The position numbers and the translations under genes are program-made. A stretch of DNA of 64,000 nt from the NCBI RefSeq assembly GCF_036634195.1, contig NZ_JAZIFY010000001.1, positions 868,001 through 932,000 on the forward strand, written 5' to 3'. Positions within the stretch are counted from its first letter, which is position 1. Each line of letters opens with the position of its first letter. This DNA comes from Streptomyces sp. P9-A4. Lineage in GTDB: Bacteria > Actinomycetota > Actinomycetes > Streptomycetales > Streptomycetaceae. The notes under the pieces were generated by a model. It was not told the origin of the DNA, did not search any database, and was given only the letters and a program-made list of their open reading frames with translations. Below, in pieces: positions 50,904-59,639 of the stretch.

Positions 50904-51072
50904 TCCCGAACGCGTCCTTGCCCTTTTCCTTTACATGACGGCCCTTGCCGCGGGCTTCCAGCGCGGCGCCTTTAGCCGCAGTGGTTTCGTTGCCTAGGGC
51001 ATGCGCTGCCTTCCTGACTGCCTTCCCGATCACTTGCTCGGCCTTGGCCTTGACCTTCTCGCTGGCGCTCAT
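50899..51072 (-). CDS. CsbD-like stress protein, 3' end inside an IS end
   Basis: 57 residues: MSASEKVKAKAEQVIGKAVR then KAAHALGNETTAAKGAALEA and RGKGRHVKEKGKDAFGT. Same composition and length class as the protein at 39701. The stop (TGA, read from 50901-50899) lies within the right terminal repeat of the IS3 derivative, so the last codon or two may have been supplied by the IS. GGGGC before the ATG is a weak ribosome site. Confidence 0.75.
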   Translation of the reverse strand: MSASEKVKAKAEQVIGKAVRKAAHALGNETTAAKGAALEARGKGRHVKEKGKDAFGT

Positions 51073-51299
51073 GTCCGCCCCTTTCTACAGACGCCCCTAC
51101 CCGGGGCGGGGAAGAACAGGCATACGGCACAGATTTCGGTTGCCTGCAGCTCGATTGACCAGGTCGTTGCCTGCGATGGCGCACCTGCAGGAGGCCGCCT
51201 CGGACGAGTGAGTGCGATCGCACATAGATCAACGGGTCTGCGGGATGGCAGACAGCGCCAGCCGATGATCGAGGCGACGCTGTACAGGGACTGCTGTCA

Positions 51300-51458
51300 C
51301 GGGTGCCGCCTGATAGGTGGGCCGAAGGCGGGGACCCGCACCCGTCGCACCGAGCCGATGAGCGTCGCCGCGGAGATCCAGTGGTCCCTGCTGCCTCCCC
51401 TGGCCATGGTGATGCCCCGCGTCGCGGTCGCGGGGGTCCTGGAGCCCGCCTACAACGC
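51300..51458 (+). pseudogene. SpoIIE-type phosphatase fragment, inverted piece
   Basis: Plus-strand reading RRTEPMSVAAEIQWSLLPPL then AMVMPRVAVAGVLEPAYN is the segment where PP2C-type SpoIIE phosphatases begin their catalytic domain (AAEIQWSLLPP). The same protein's N-terminal part lies on the other strand just beyond 51480. Hence this piece is inverted relative to it. Confidence 0.75.
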
Positions 51459-51479
51459 CTTCATGGACCGGGCCGTTGC

Positions 51480-51882
51480 CGACCAGGATGTGGCGATCGT
51501 CGTCGTCGACCCGATCCAGGGTTACGGACAGGACTCCCGCCGGATCGCCGCCGTGCAGCAGCGGCAGGTGGCCCCTTACACCGTTGGGCAGGACGACCTC
51601 GACAGGGCTTGAGTCGAGGAAGCACCGGCCCGCTACGGAGCTGTCGACGGGCTGCGGATCGCCGGCCGCCAGGCCCTCGCCGGGCAAGGGGACCAGCTGC
51701 TGCTGTCCGTAGTCCTGGAGCAGGATCTGCGGGTCTCGGGCCCCCAGCCGGGCCACCGCGTCGGCGACGTGCGGTGCGACCAGATGGGGCGGCAGCTCGT
51801 GTGCGCGGTCCAGGAACACACCCAGGAGCTCCTCCCCGAAACTCTCGGAGCGGTCCGGGTCCCCACGCTGTCCGGCTGCCAT
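51480..51882 (-). pseudogene. SpoIIE-type phosphatase fragment, N-terminal part
   Basis: MAAGQRGDPDRSESFGEELL then GVFLDRAHELPPHLVAPHVA, DAVARLGARDPQILLQDYGQ and VTLDRVDDDDRHIL, the N-terminal sensor part of an actinomycete PP2C phosphatase as I recall it. GGAGG precedes the ATG at 51882, so this is a genuine gene start. The reading stops matching near 51480, where inverted catalytic-domain sequence begins. No remaining C-terminal domain seen. Confidence 0.75.
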
Positions 51883-52269
51883 CCAGTTACCTCCAACCGG
51901 GCGGCGGGCCGGCGATGTGGCCCTCTTACGATGCCGGCGCACCTGTTGGCCCGACTGTGCGGCAAACCTTCTCCCACCCGGTGCTCGCACGCGGCTTCCC
52001 GGTGCTGTCGCCGTCCTTCGCCGAGACGGTCCTGGCGGCGGGCTGTACCGCTACGCGCCTTCAGAAATGCTCCTCGGCGGCCGGGTGCGCCACGCGGGTT
52101 TCCGCGCGTGCCGACGGGCGCGCCGAGGGCGGCCGGCTCCCGGCCGGAGCTCAGCCGCGTTCTTCCTCGTCGGCCTCCATCCGCCTGATGCCCTGGTGGG
52201 TCAGGGAGACCATCGCAGGTGTGTTGCCCGGTTCCCAGTCGACGGTGAGTCGACGCGCTCTCCGCGCAG
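51883..52269. other. Stretch of unrecognised, probably degraded sequence
   Basis: Between the divergent SpoIIE and S8 peptidase remnants. The plus frame reads APVGPTVRQTFSHPVLARGF, without a recognised family, and it is not clear any of it is a gene. Confidence 0.3.
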
Positions 52270-54377
52270 TACGGCACGCTGTTCGTCAGCCGCCGGCAAC
52301 GCGGGCCCGGAGAGCATCTCCGCCCCGGGTGCGGCCGCCGCGGCGCTGACCGTGGCCGCCACGGACAAGCAGGACCGGCTCGCGTCCTTCTCCAGCACCA
52401 ACCCGCTGGCCTGGTCCGGTGGCATGAAGCCGGACATCGCGGCGCCGGGCGTGGACATCACCGCCGCCAGGTCACAGGCGATGACCGATAGCGGGGAGGG
52501 TCTCTACCGCACCATCAGCGGCACGTCGATGGCCACCCCGCTCGTCGCGGGCGTGGCGGCGATCCTGGCCCAGCGGCACCCGGACTGGACCGGCGCGCAG
52601 CTCAAGGAACACCTGACGAGCACCGCGAAGGGCCTGGAAGGCGGGTACTCGCCGTACGAGGTCGGCACCGGCCGCCTCGACGTGGCCGCCGCCGTGCGGA
52701 CCACGGTCCGGGCGACCGGGTCACTCTTCTTCGGCAACTACACCTGGCCGCACGAGCCGAGCGACGTCGCTGTCACGAAGGACCTGACCTTCACCAACGC
52801 CGGTTCCTCCGACGTCACCCTGAACCTGGCGCTGACCGATGACGACGTGCCGTTCACTCTGAGAGCGGCCGAGGTGACCGTCCCCGCGCGCGGCACCGCC
52901 ACCGTCCCCGTCACCGGTGACCCGCGGACCGCCTCGGTAGGCCGTCACGCCGGCTACGTGACAGCCACCGACGCGGCCACTGGCCGGCAGGTGACCCGCA
53001 CCTCCGTGGCACTGCTCAAGGAGAAGGAGCGCTACGACCTGAACATCAAGCTGGTCGGCAAGGACGGCAAGCCCGCCAGCGGCTGGGTCGGCGTCAACCT
53101 CGCCGGCGACCCCTGGCCGTGGAACGTCTACGTCGAAGGCTCGACCACGATGCGCATGGCACCCGGCCTGTACACCGTCGCTGGGTACATCGACGTGGCG
53201 GGGGAGAAGGCGGATCGCTCCGGTCTGGCCGTGCTCGTCGACCCGGAGGCGGTGCTCAAGGACGGCTCCGCGGAGGTCGTGCTGGACGCGAGCAAGGCAC
53301 GCCTGCTCCAGACCGAGGCGCCGCAGCGCACGGAGGACCGCCAGCGCAAGGTCGACTTCAAGGTCCACTACAAGGGCCAAGCCGAGCAAGCGTGACCTCG
53401 CCCGGATCGACGCCCGCTACTACGCGGCGGCGGGCGGGCGGCTCGCGGAGGGCTACCGGTCCGACTTCACCCTCAGCCCGTCGTTCAACATGCCCGAGCT
53501 GGAGTGGCACCCGGGCACCCGCACGGAGTGGGTGACCCCGGGCCAGGTCTGGCGGGAGTTCCACACGTAGGGCGTCGACCGACCGCTGCCGTGGTCGATG
53601 GTGTCGGGCGACAACACGTACGCCAAGGGCAGCACCACCCGCCTGGACTGGTTCGCTCCGGCGACCCGGCTCGCACAGAGCGAGTCCTTCGGCGTGTACA
53701 ACTCCCGCTGGCAGAACTACATGACCTGGAACGTGCAGGCGTGGGCCTCCGCCAGCGACACCCTGCGTCTTGGCGGCTACCTGCCGTGGGGTGAGACACC
53801 GTCCCACCTTCAGGTCTTCCAGGGCGACACGCTGATCCACGACAACCCGGTCAGTGGCGACATGCAGTGGGTGGAGGTACCGGCAGGCAACCGGCCCTAC
53901 CGCGCCGTCCTCGACGTGGAACGGCCCGGTGACGTCTTCCGGCTGTCGACCCGCACCCACACCGAGTGGACTTTCATGTCCGACACCGTCGACTCGGACT
54001 TCTTCGAGCCGTTCTCGGTTCTGAACCTGGACTACGAGCTGGAGACGGACCTGCACGGCGACGTCAGGGCCGACACGACCCGGAAGATAGCGGTCAAGCC
54101 CGTGTCCATGGACCTCGGGACCGTGCCGGGCACCGTCACCAAGGTGACGCTGGACGTCTCGTACGACGACGGCACCGGCTGGCAGAAGGTACTCCTGGCC
54201 AAGCGGGCCGACGGCTCCTGGACGGGTTCGTTGAGAACACCCAAGAAGCCCGGCGGCTTCGTCTCGCTCCGCGCGAGCGCCGGGACGGACAGCGGCTTCT
54301 TCCACGAGGTCTTCCACGCCCTGACCGTCGCAGCCTTCACCGCGCACTACATCGCCATCTTCCTCGCCGCCTACTGA
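52270..54377 (+). pseudogene. S8 subtilisin-like serine peptidase, multiply broken
   Basis: Truncated at the N-terminus (catalytic Asp and His parts missing). DALSAQYGTLFV is in one frame, then a shift near 52300 to AAGNAGPESISAPGAAAAAL (oxyanion Asn), SGTSMATPLVAGVAAILAQR (catalytic Ser) and a C-terminal beta-rich region down to a stop at 53395. After another shift near 53390 comes DLARIDARYYAAAGGRLAEG, an in-frame TAG at 53567, then GVDRPLPWSMVSGDNTYAKG and on to 54377, where the last 30 residues look replaced. At least two frameshifts and one nonsense codon, so a dead gene for a secreted protease. Confidence 0.85.
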
Positions 54378-54593
54378 GAGGCCGTGTCTCAACCGGACAT
54401 GATCGCTTGAGCACGGCTTCTGACCACGAGGATGTTCCGGCCGCCTCACCATGAGCACTGAAGCCAAGTTGACGACGGAGGGTGGAGGTAGGGCAACAGC
54501 GACCGACGGGCGGGAACGTACCCTGGCTCGGTCACCTTCCTCGGCGGCTGGGGAAGTCCTCTCACAGGAATCGGCTACGGAACCGTGGGGGCC

Positions 54594-54897
54594 TCAGGTG
54601 GGATCTGAGGGCCTCTCACGGACTTCGAGCGCGTGCTGGTAGTTGGCATGTGGTCCGTGACGCGGCCCGTCCCTCCATGTCGCAGCGGTGAAGACGGCGG
54701 AGAACTCTCCCAGGCGGGCGGATTCCGCCAGGACCTCCGAGACCCGCTGCCTCCACACCGCTTCGGTCGCAAGCCGACCGGTGATGACAGCGCCACCGGT
54801 GACCACCGTCAGGGACATCTGATTGCTCTGCCCGGACTCCACCAGCGTGGCGACGTCAACGAGCAGCTCGTCAAGCTTCGACTTGAAAGCCGATCCT
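54594..54897 (-). pseudogene. Fragment of a small unknown protein
   Basis: Minus strand, KSKLDELLVDVATLVESGQS then NQMSLTVVTGGAVITGRLAT, EAVWRQRVSEVLAESARLGE and FSAVF. A compact beta-helix mix. No start codon with ribosome site is found before the upstream in-frame stop; the frame may start at GTG 54842. After FSAVF the sequence is probably degraded. Family unknown to me. Confidence 0.45.
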
Positions 54898-55129
54898 ATT
54901 CACGGGCCGTCCCGTCCCGTCAACCGGTCGTGCCACCGGGCGAGAAGGGCCGTCACCGCTTTCCCGTCAGAAATACGCCGCGTGAGCATCGAGGCATCCC
55001 ACGGGACTGCCAGAGACCGCTCCGCGACCCTTCGCGTCACTGTTCGAGGTCGATTACCTGTCTACCGGACACACGGAAATCTGTGTCGGCCGGAGTAGAC
55101 ATTGGGTGGTGGCGTGGTTATGGTTTCTC

Positions 55130-55575
55130 TCGTAGCCCAGAGAGACAGCAGGGCCTGGCAGAGACGAACTGCCGGCAAGCAGTGCAGGTAGTTGCAGTGA
55201 GCAGGACGGTGCGGCGGTGGAGTTTCGAAGCCAGGTTGTTGCAGGACGGCGACGGGACTGACGGCCGGACCGGGTGGCCCGCAGTGATCAGGGGCCGCCG
55301 CGAGCGGGACCGCGGTCATGGCAGGTGCGGTACCCGTGAGTGCAGTGCGCAGCACCCAGCAGTGGAGTGTGAGCAGTAACCCCGGTGAAGGCGTCGGCTG
55401 CGGACGCGCGCACCGGGAAGTTCGGCAGTGGGGTTCTAAGCCAGAGAAGACGCAGGACGGGCAACGGGGCTGGCTGCCGAAGGGTGGCGCTGTCACAGGC
55501 CTCTGAGTGGTTCGCATCACCAGCAGTACCCGCAGTGAATCAGTACCCGCAGTACGCAGCACCCCGTAGTAAGTA
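55130..55575. repeat. GCAGT-rich degenerate repeat region
   Basis: GCAGT or CAGT motifs recur more than 15 times. CAGTACCCGCAGT is repeated exactly at 55524-55536 and 55541-55553 (17-base period). Three longer stretches (near 55130, 55215 and 55430), each with GG(A/G)GTT-like starts and AAGCCAG, align loosely. Could be a structured RNA, origin-like iterons or degraded gene. Confidence 0.45.
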
Positions 55576-55784
55576 GTTGATCACCGAGGAAGAACGGAGG
55601 AACCCGCGCCATCAGGATCGCCCGGGCGGAAGTCGTGAGCCCGGGTACCGCAGGACATCGATAACGAGGTGGTCTCCGGTCAAGCAACCGCGATCCCCGC
55701 ACCCCCGACAGCAGCCAGGTCGGGTACGCGGACACAGAACGCCGGCGCAGTATCAGGGCCGGCAGGTGGTGTAGAAGTTCCTTC

Positions 55785-55817
55785 GGGGCCCTGGTGCCAG
55801 TACGGCACCAGGGCCCC
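55785..55817. terminator. Perfect 14-base hairpin upstream of merR
   Basis: GGGGCCCTGGTGCC, 5-base loop AGTAC, GGCACCAGGGCCCC. It lies 17 bases before the AGAGAGG ribosome site of the MerR gene. Terminator of something upstream, or a leader structure. Confidence 0.65.
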
Positions 55818-55843
55818 TCCACGCGTTCCACGAGAGAGGTGCA

Positions 55844-56182
55844 ATGACAGCAGACGACTCGTACGGCCGTCTCGACGACGACGACTACCCCGCCTACACG
55901 ATGGGCCGGGCCGCCGAAATGCTCGGCACCACACAAGGATTCCTCCGCGCCATCGGCGAAGCCCGCCTCATCACCCCGCTGCGCTCCGAGGGCGGCCACC
56001 GCCGCTACTCCCGCTACCAGCTGCGCATCGCCGCACGCGCCCGGGAACTCGTCGACCAGGGCACCCCCATCGAGGCCGCCTGCCGCATCATCATTCTCGA
56101 GGACCAGCTCGAAGAAGCGCAGCGCATCAACGCCGAGTACCGCCGCGCCGCCGGATCATCCGGGCCGGCGCCCGCGGACTGA
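55844..56182 (+). CDS. MerR-family regulator
   Basis: 112 residues. YTMGRAAEMLGTTQGFLRAI and GEARLITPLRSEGGHRRYSR give the MerR winged-helix, YQLRIAARARELVDQGTPIE the helical linker, AACRIIILEDQLEEAQRINA the dimerisation helix. No Cys-rich effector domain, so it is of the small type. AGAGAGG precedes the ATG. A cold-shock gene follows 232 bases on, as frequently seen in streptomycetes. Target unknown. Confidence 0.85.
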   Translation: MTADDSYGRLDDDDYPAYTMGRAAEMLGTTQGFLRAIGEARLITPLRSEGGHRRYSRYQLRIAARARELVDQGTPIEAACRIIILEDQLEEAQRINAEYRRAAGSSGPAPAD

Positions 56183-56304
56183 GACGGTGCGAGCCCGTCG
56201 GACGCCGGCGGGTCCCGCGCATACATACAGGCGTTTCCTCTGGTGACGGGGTGTACTGACGTGTAACCTCCCGGTTAGCTGTCGTGGTTCGGAAGTTCCC
56301 CTTG

Positions 56305-56329
56305 CCCATGCCTTCGGCGTGGGTTTTTT
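56305..56329 (+). terminator. Rho-independent terminator before the cold-shock gene
   Basis: CCCATGCC, loop TTC, GGCGTGGG and TTTTTT. A rare T-tract terminator for this genome. It lies 86 bases before the csp ATG, so it either ends merR transcripts or acts as an attenuator in the csp leader. Confidence 0.75.
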
Positions 56330-56414
56330 GCTGTGCTGTGCCGCAGGGACCAGGGCGATCACCTCCGTCTTCCGTATGGTGCGGGAGGCGTTCATCGACT
56401 GGAAGGCATGAGAT

Positions 56415-56618
56415 ATGGCTACGGGAACTGTGAAGTGGTTCAACGCGGAGAAGGGCTTCGGCTTCATCGCCCAGGACGGTGGAGGCCCGGACGTCTTCGC
56501 CCACTACTCGGCGATCAACTCCTCGGGCTTCCGTGAGCTCCAGGAGGGCCAGACCGTGACGTTCGACGTCACCCAGGGCCAGAAGGGCCCCCAGGCCGAG
56601 AACATCAACCCGGCCTGA
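56415..56618 (+). CDS. Cold-shock protein (CspA family)
   Basis: 67 residues, complete single cold-shock domain: [20 protein letters not shown] (RNP1 KGFGFI), [20 protein letters not shown] (RNP2 VFAHY) and [14 protein letters not shown] chaperone. GGAAGG lies about 8 bases before the ATG. The long leader with the T-tract hairpin resembles regulated csp genes. Followed by an 8-base hairpin at 56632-56649. Confidence 0.95.
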   Translation: MATGTVKWFNAEKGFGFIAQDGGGPDVFAHYSAINSSGFRELQEGQTVTFDVTQGQKGPQAENINPA

Positions 56619-56631
56619 CCTTCCCCACCCC

Positions 56632-56649
56632 GCCCGCGGAACCGCGGGC
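56632..56649. terminator. Hairpin terminator after the cold-shock gene
   Basis: GCCCGCGG, AA, CCGCGGGC. Confidence 0.5.
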
Positions 56650-56745
56650 ACCGCGACTGGAGTGTACGGCTGCTTCGCGCGGCCACGACCCGAGCAGCGG
56701 GCACCGGGCTTTGCGCGGGCGGCGGTGGGATCTGCGGCATGTGGT

Positions 56746-56783
56746 GATCGGGGCCGCGCGGCCACAGCTGCGCGGCCCCGATC
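56746..56783. terminator. Perfect 14-base hairpin before the IS5 element
   Basis: GATCGGGGCCGCGC with its exact complement, 10-base loop. It lies 20 bases left of the IS5 end. Confidence 0.6.
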
Positions 56784-56802
56784 TGCGTCAAGCGCGGCGC
56801 TA

Positions 56803-57615
56803 GGCAGTGTCTTCAAATGATCGCTGCTGGTGGATCATGGTGTCGTGATACGTCGCCATGAACTGTCCGATGCCGAGTGGGAGTTCGTCCGGTCGTTGCT
56901 GCCCGAGTCGTTGCGGGGGCGGAAGCGGCTGGACGATCGCAGGGTGTTGAACGGGATCGTGTGGAAGTTCCGGACCGGGACGGCCTGGCGGGACGTGCCC
57001 GAGTGTTATGGGCCGTGGGCCACGCTTCACACGCGTTTCCGCAGGTGGGCGGCGGACGGGACGTTCGACCGGATGCTGCGGGCCGCGCAGGCGAAGGGGG
57101 ACGCGGCGGGCGACATCGAGTGGCTGGTGTCGGTGGACTCCACGGTCGTCCGCGCCCATCAGCACGCGGCCGGGGCACGAAAAAGGGGCTCCGCGACCCG
57201 GCCCTCGGCCGGTCCAGAGGCGGCCTGACCAGCAAGATCCACCTGGCCTGCGACGGGCGGGGCCGTCCGCTCGCCTTCGTCGTCACGGGCGGCAACACCA
57301 ACGACTGCACCCGGTTCACCACGGTCATGGAAGCGATCCGGGTGCCCCGGATCGGACCGGGACGGCCCCGGACCCGGCCCGATCACGTCCTGGGCGACAA
57401 GGGCTACAGCTCGAAAGCGATCCGCACCTGGCTCCGCCGCCGGGGCATCCCGCACACGATTCCCGAGCGGGCCGACCAGGCCCGCATCCGGGCCCGGCGA
57501 GGCAGCCGCGGAGGCCGCCCGCCAGGCTTCGACCGCGAGGCATACAAGCACCGCAACGTCGTGGAACGGTGCTTCAACCGCCTGAAGCAGTGGCGGGGCA
57601 TCGCCACCCGCTACG
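56803..57615 (+). mobile_element. IS5-family (IS427-type) element, right end lost
   Basis: Left end GGCAGTGTCTTCAAATGA near 56803 is typical of IS5/IS427 insertion sequences. The transposase is in two overlapping frames with an AAAAAG stretch at 57180, consistent with programmed -1 frameshifting. The right end is missing: the reading frame passes into ISL3-type sequence at about 57615. Confidence 0.75.
56830..57228 (+). CDS. IS5-family transposase, orfA part
   Basis: 132 residues. RRHELSDAEWEFVRSLLPES then RKRLDDRRVLNGIVWKFRTG, TAWRDVPECYGPWATLHTRF and VSVDSTVVRAHQHAAG, the N-terminal IS5 DDE part with the first catalytic Asp (SVDST). At GARKRG the AAAAAG stretch (57180-57185) would allow a -1 shift to the second frame; without it, translation ends SAGPEAA. 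The start is a GTG at 56830 or 56845. Confidence 0.8.
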   Translation: MDHGVVIRRHELSDAEWEFVRSLLPESLRGRKRLDDRRVLNGIVWKFRTGTAWRDVPECYGPWATLHTRFRRWAADGTFDRMLRAAQAKGDAAGDIEWLVSVDSTVVRAHQHAAGARKRGSATRPSAGPEAA

Positions 57616-58820
57616 CTCGTACGAGGTCCGGTGTGCCCGCAGGATGTACCGGATGCGGCTGGCTCAGCGCGTGGTGCCACAGCCGCTGTATACGGCGCCT
57701 CGCCGACGCCTGTCTCGGGGGCCGGCCGGTGTACATCAAGTTGTCCGTACGCCGTCGGTACTGCGAAAACCCGACGTGCCTGAAGGCGACCTTCGCCGAA
57801 CAGATAGCGGGGCTGACCACGCGCTACCAACGGCGGACGCCTCAGTTGCAGAGTCTGGTGGAGGATGTCGGTGTGGTGCTGGCGGGCCGTGGCGGTGCCC
57901 GGATGCTGCGGATTCTGAACATCCGGCTCTCGCGGTGCACCGTCCTGTCCCAACTGATGCGGGTGCCGCTTCCGCCGCTGGAGACGCCGCGGGTGCTGGG
58001 GGGGGTGGATGACTTCGCGCTTTACGGCGACTCCAACGGCACCCTCTTGGTCGACGCCAGCACCCGCCTCCCGCTCACCCTCTGGGAAGGACGCGACGCC
58101 GAACAGCTCAGCCGGTGGCTTCGCGAGCACCCCGGTGTCGAGGTCGCCTGCCGCGACGGCTCCCTCACCTACCGGCAGGGCATCGCGGGCGGAGCCCCCG
58201 ATGCGGTGCAGGTCAGCGACCGCTTCCACCTATGGCAGGGTCTCTCCCGCCGTGTCCAGGACATCGCCTCTGCCCACCGTGGCTGTCTGCCGACAGCGCT
58301 GCCCCCGGCCGGTGAGAGCGATCCCGCACCGGCCGAGAAACCTACCGAGAGCACTGCGGTCGACACCCGGGCCGGGCGCCATGCCCGCAGGCTGTTCGGG
58401 GCCGTCCAGGCCCTGGCGCGGACCGGCCGGAGCCACAGCTCCGTGGTCCGGGAACTCGGCCTGGACCGCCGCACGGTCGGCAAATACGCCCGGGCTCGCA
58501 CCTGGCAGGAGGTGATGCGCAGACCACCGCGCAAGCCCTCCACCCTGGATCCCTACCTCGACTACCTGCAACAACGCTGGGACGAGGGACAACACAGCGC
58601 GAAAATCCTGCACGAGGAACTCCAGACCAAGGGCTACCTCTGCCACTACCAGCGCGTGAAGCTGGCCATCGCACCCCTCCGGCGGGGCCTGCCCCTCGAC
58701 GGGCCACGCGAGCGGCCGCCCTCACCTCGCGAAGCCGCCCGCTGGATCACCACCCCACCCGCACCGACGCAGCCTCCCCATCAACGACCGTCTGCCCCGG
58801 CTCCTCGACCACTGCCCTGA
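57180..58820 (+). pseudogene. Chimaeric transposase frame: IS5 orfB joined to ISL3 transposase
   Basis: From the slippery site the -1 frame reads GLRDPALGRSRGGLTSKIHL, VVTGGNTNDCTRFTTVMEAI, VLGDKGYSSKAIRTWLRRRG and AYKHRNVVERCFNRLKQWRG, with IS5 catalytic residues. It then runs at about 57615 into ISL3: SVRRRYCENPTCLKATFAEQ, LTTRYQRRTPQLQSLVEDVG, VDDFALYGDSNGTLLVDAST and QVSDRFHLWQGLSRRVQDIA. Both halves stay in one frame. The ISL3 part also loses its end by a shift near 58770. Neither transposase is complete. Confidence 0.82.
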
Positions 58821-58955
58821 ACTCAGACACACCCACGACCTGGTCCGCCGGTTCGCCGCCATGCTCGACAACCGCGACGCGACACCCCTCCCGGGCTGGC
58901 TGAACGACCTCGCACACAGCGGCCTGCCCCCTCTCGTCGGCCTCGGCGAGGCATC
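57616..58955 (+). mobile_element. ISL3-family element remnant
   Basis: N-terminal zinc-finger start truncated. The end of the transposase continues out of frame after about 58770 as INDRLPRLLDHCPELRHTHD, LVRRFAAMLDNRDATPLPGW and LNDLAHSGLPPLVGLGEA, then breaks off at about 58950. A few bases later a scrap reads ENAAPWIHITLAPGPIVLMS, the possible end of another gene. Confidence 0.75.
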
Positions 58956-59154
58956 GAGCCCCTCGGTCACTCCCACCGCGAGAACGCCGCGCCCTGGATC
59001 CACATCACCCTCGCGCCCGGTCCGATCGTCCTGATGTCCGACCCGCGGGTCGCTGCCACGATGATCCCGTCCATCACCTGAACCCCCCACCCCTCCGCGG
59101 AAGGTGAGGGGCAGCGCCTCGCCGGCGGAGGTGCTGCCCATCACCCGCGTCCGC

Positions 59155-59637
59155 CTACTGGCTCAACCGCAACGGCAGAGCCGCCGCGTCCTTCCACACC
59201 GCCAGCTGCGCCGGGTCCACCGGCCTCATCTCGCCCTGGAACAGCTGCGCGTGACCATCCCTCGACGCGTCCGTCCAGGCGTTGGTCGCGAACACGTACG
59301 TGCTGCCCTCCTTCAACCGCACAGCGGTCCCCTCGTCCAGGCCGTAGGTCACCCGGACCGCCCCCCTGACACTCCCCCGCAGCACCGAGCCGACCTCGAC
59401 CCGGTAGACGTCCTGCGTCCACCCCTCGATGTCCCGCTGCTCCTCGAAGGCCGTCACCCGCCCCGTGAACACGTTCTCGCTGTGCTGCGCGGTGCTCACC
59501 GGACTCGTCGCGTCATAGCCCCGCAGCACATGGCCCTCCAGCGGCTCCGACCACTCCTGGTAGCCGAACCAGCCGCCCAGCGCCAACACCCCGGCGGCCA
59601 CCACGCCCGCCACCACGGCCGTCGTCTTCTTGATCAT
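59155..59637 (-). CDS. Membrane-anchored extracytoplasmic protein of unknown function
   Basis: 160 residues from ATG 59637 (MIKKTTAVVAGVVAAGVLAL), preferred over 59643 because GGGGA is better spaced. One N-terminal membrane helix is followed by an exported domain: GWFGYQEWSEPLEGHVLRGY then VFTGRVTAFEEQRDIEGWTQ, DVYRVEVGSVLRGSVRGAVR and EGSTYVFATNAWTDASRDGH. It follows the protease gene with overlapping stop and start (ATGA-type), so both are made together; it might be an inhibitor or partner. Family unknown. Confidence 0.7.
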   Translation of the reverse strand: MIKKTTAVVAGVVAAGVLALGGWFGYQEWSEPLEGHVLRGYDATSPVSTAQHSENVFTGRVTAFEEQRDIEGWTQDVYRVEVGSVLRGSVRGAVRVTYGLDEGTAVRLKEGSTYVFATNAWTDASRDGHAQLFQGEMRPVDPAQLAVWKDAAALPLRLSQ

Positions 59638-59639
59638 GA

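Larger units (their letters stand above)
54898..55843. other. Long gene-free stretch with GCAGT-rich repeats, upstream of merR
   Basis: No convincing gene. From about 55130 to 55575 the sequence is rich in GCAGT and contains degenerate direct repeats. A strong hairpin lies at 55785-55817. See separate entries. Confidence 0.4.

Noticed and set aside
54451..54642. 63-codon plus-strand frame after the peptidase remnant
   Set aside because: Low-complexity translation, overlapped by a better minus-strand frame.
55680..55934. Minus-strand frame over the start of merR
   Set aside because: Antisense of the hairpin and the MerR N-terminus; no motif.
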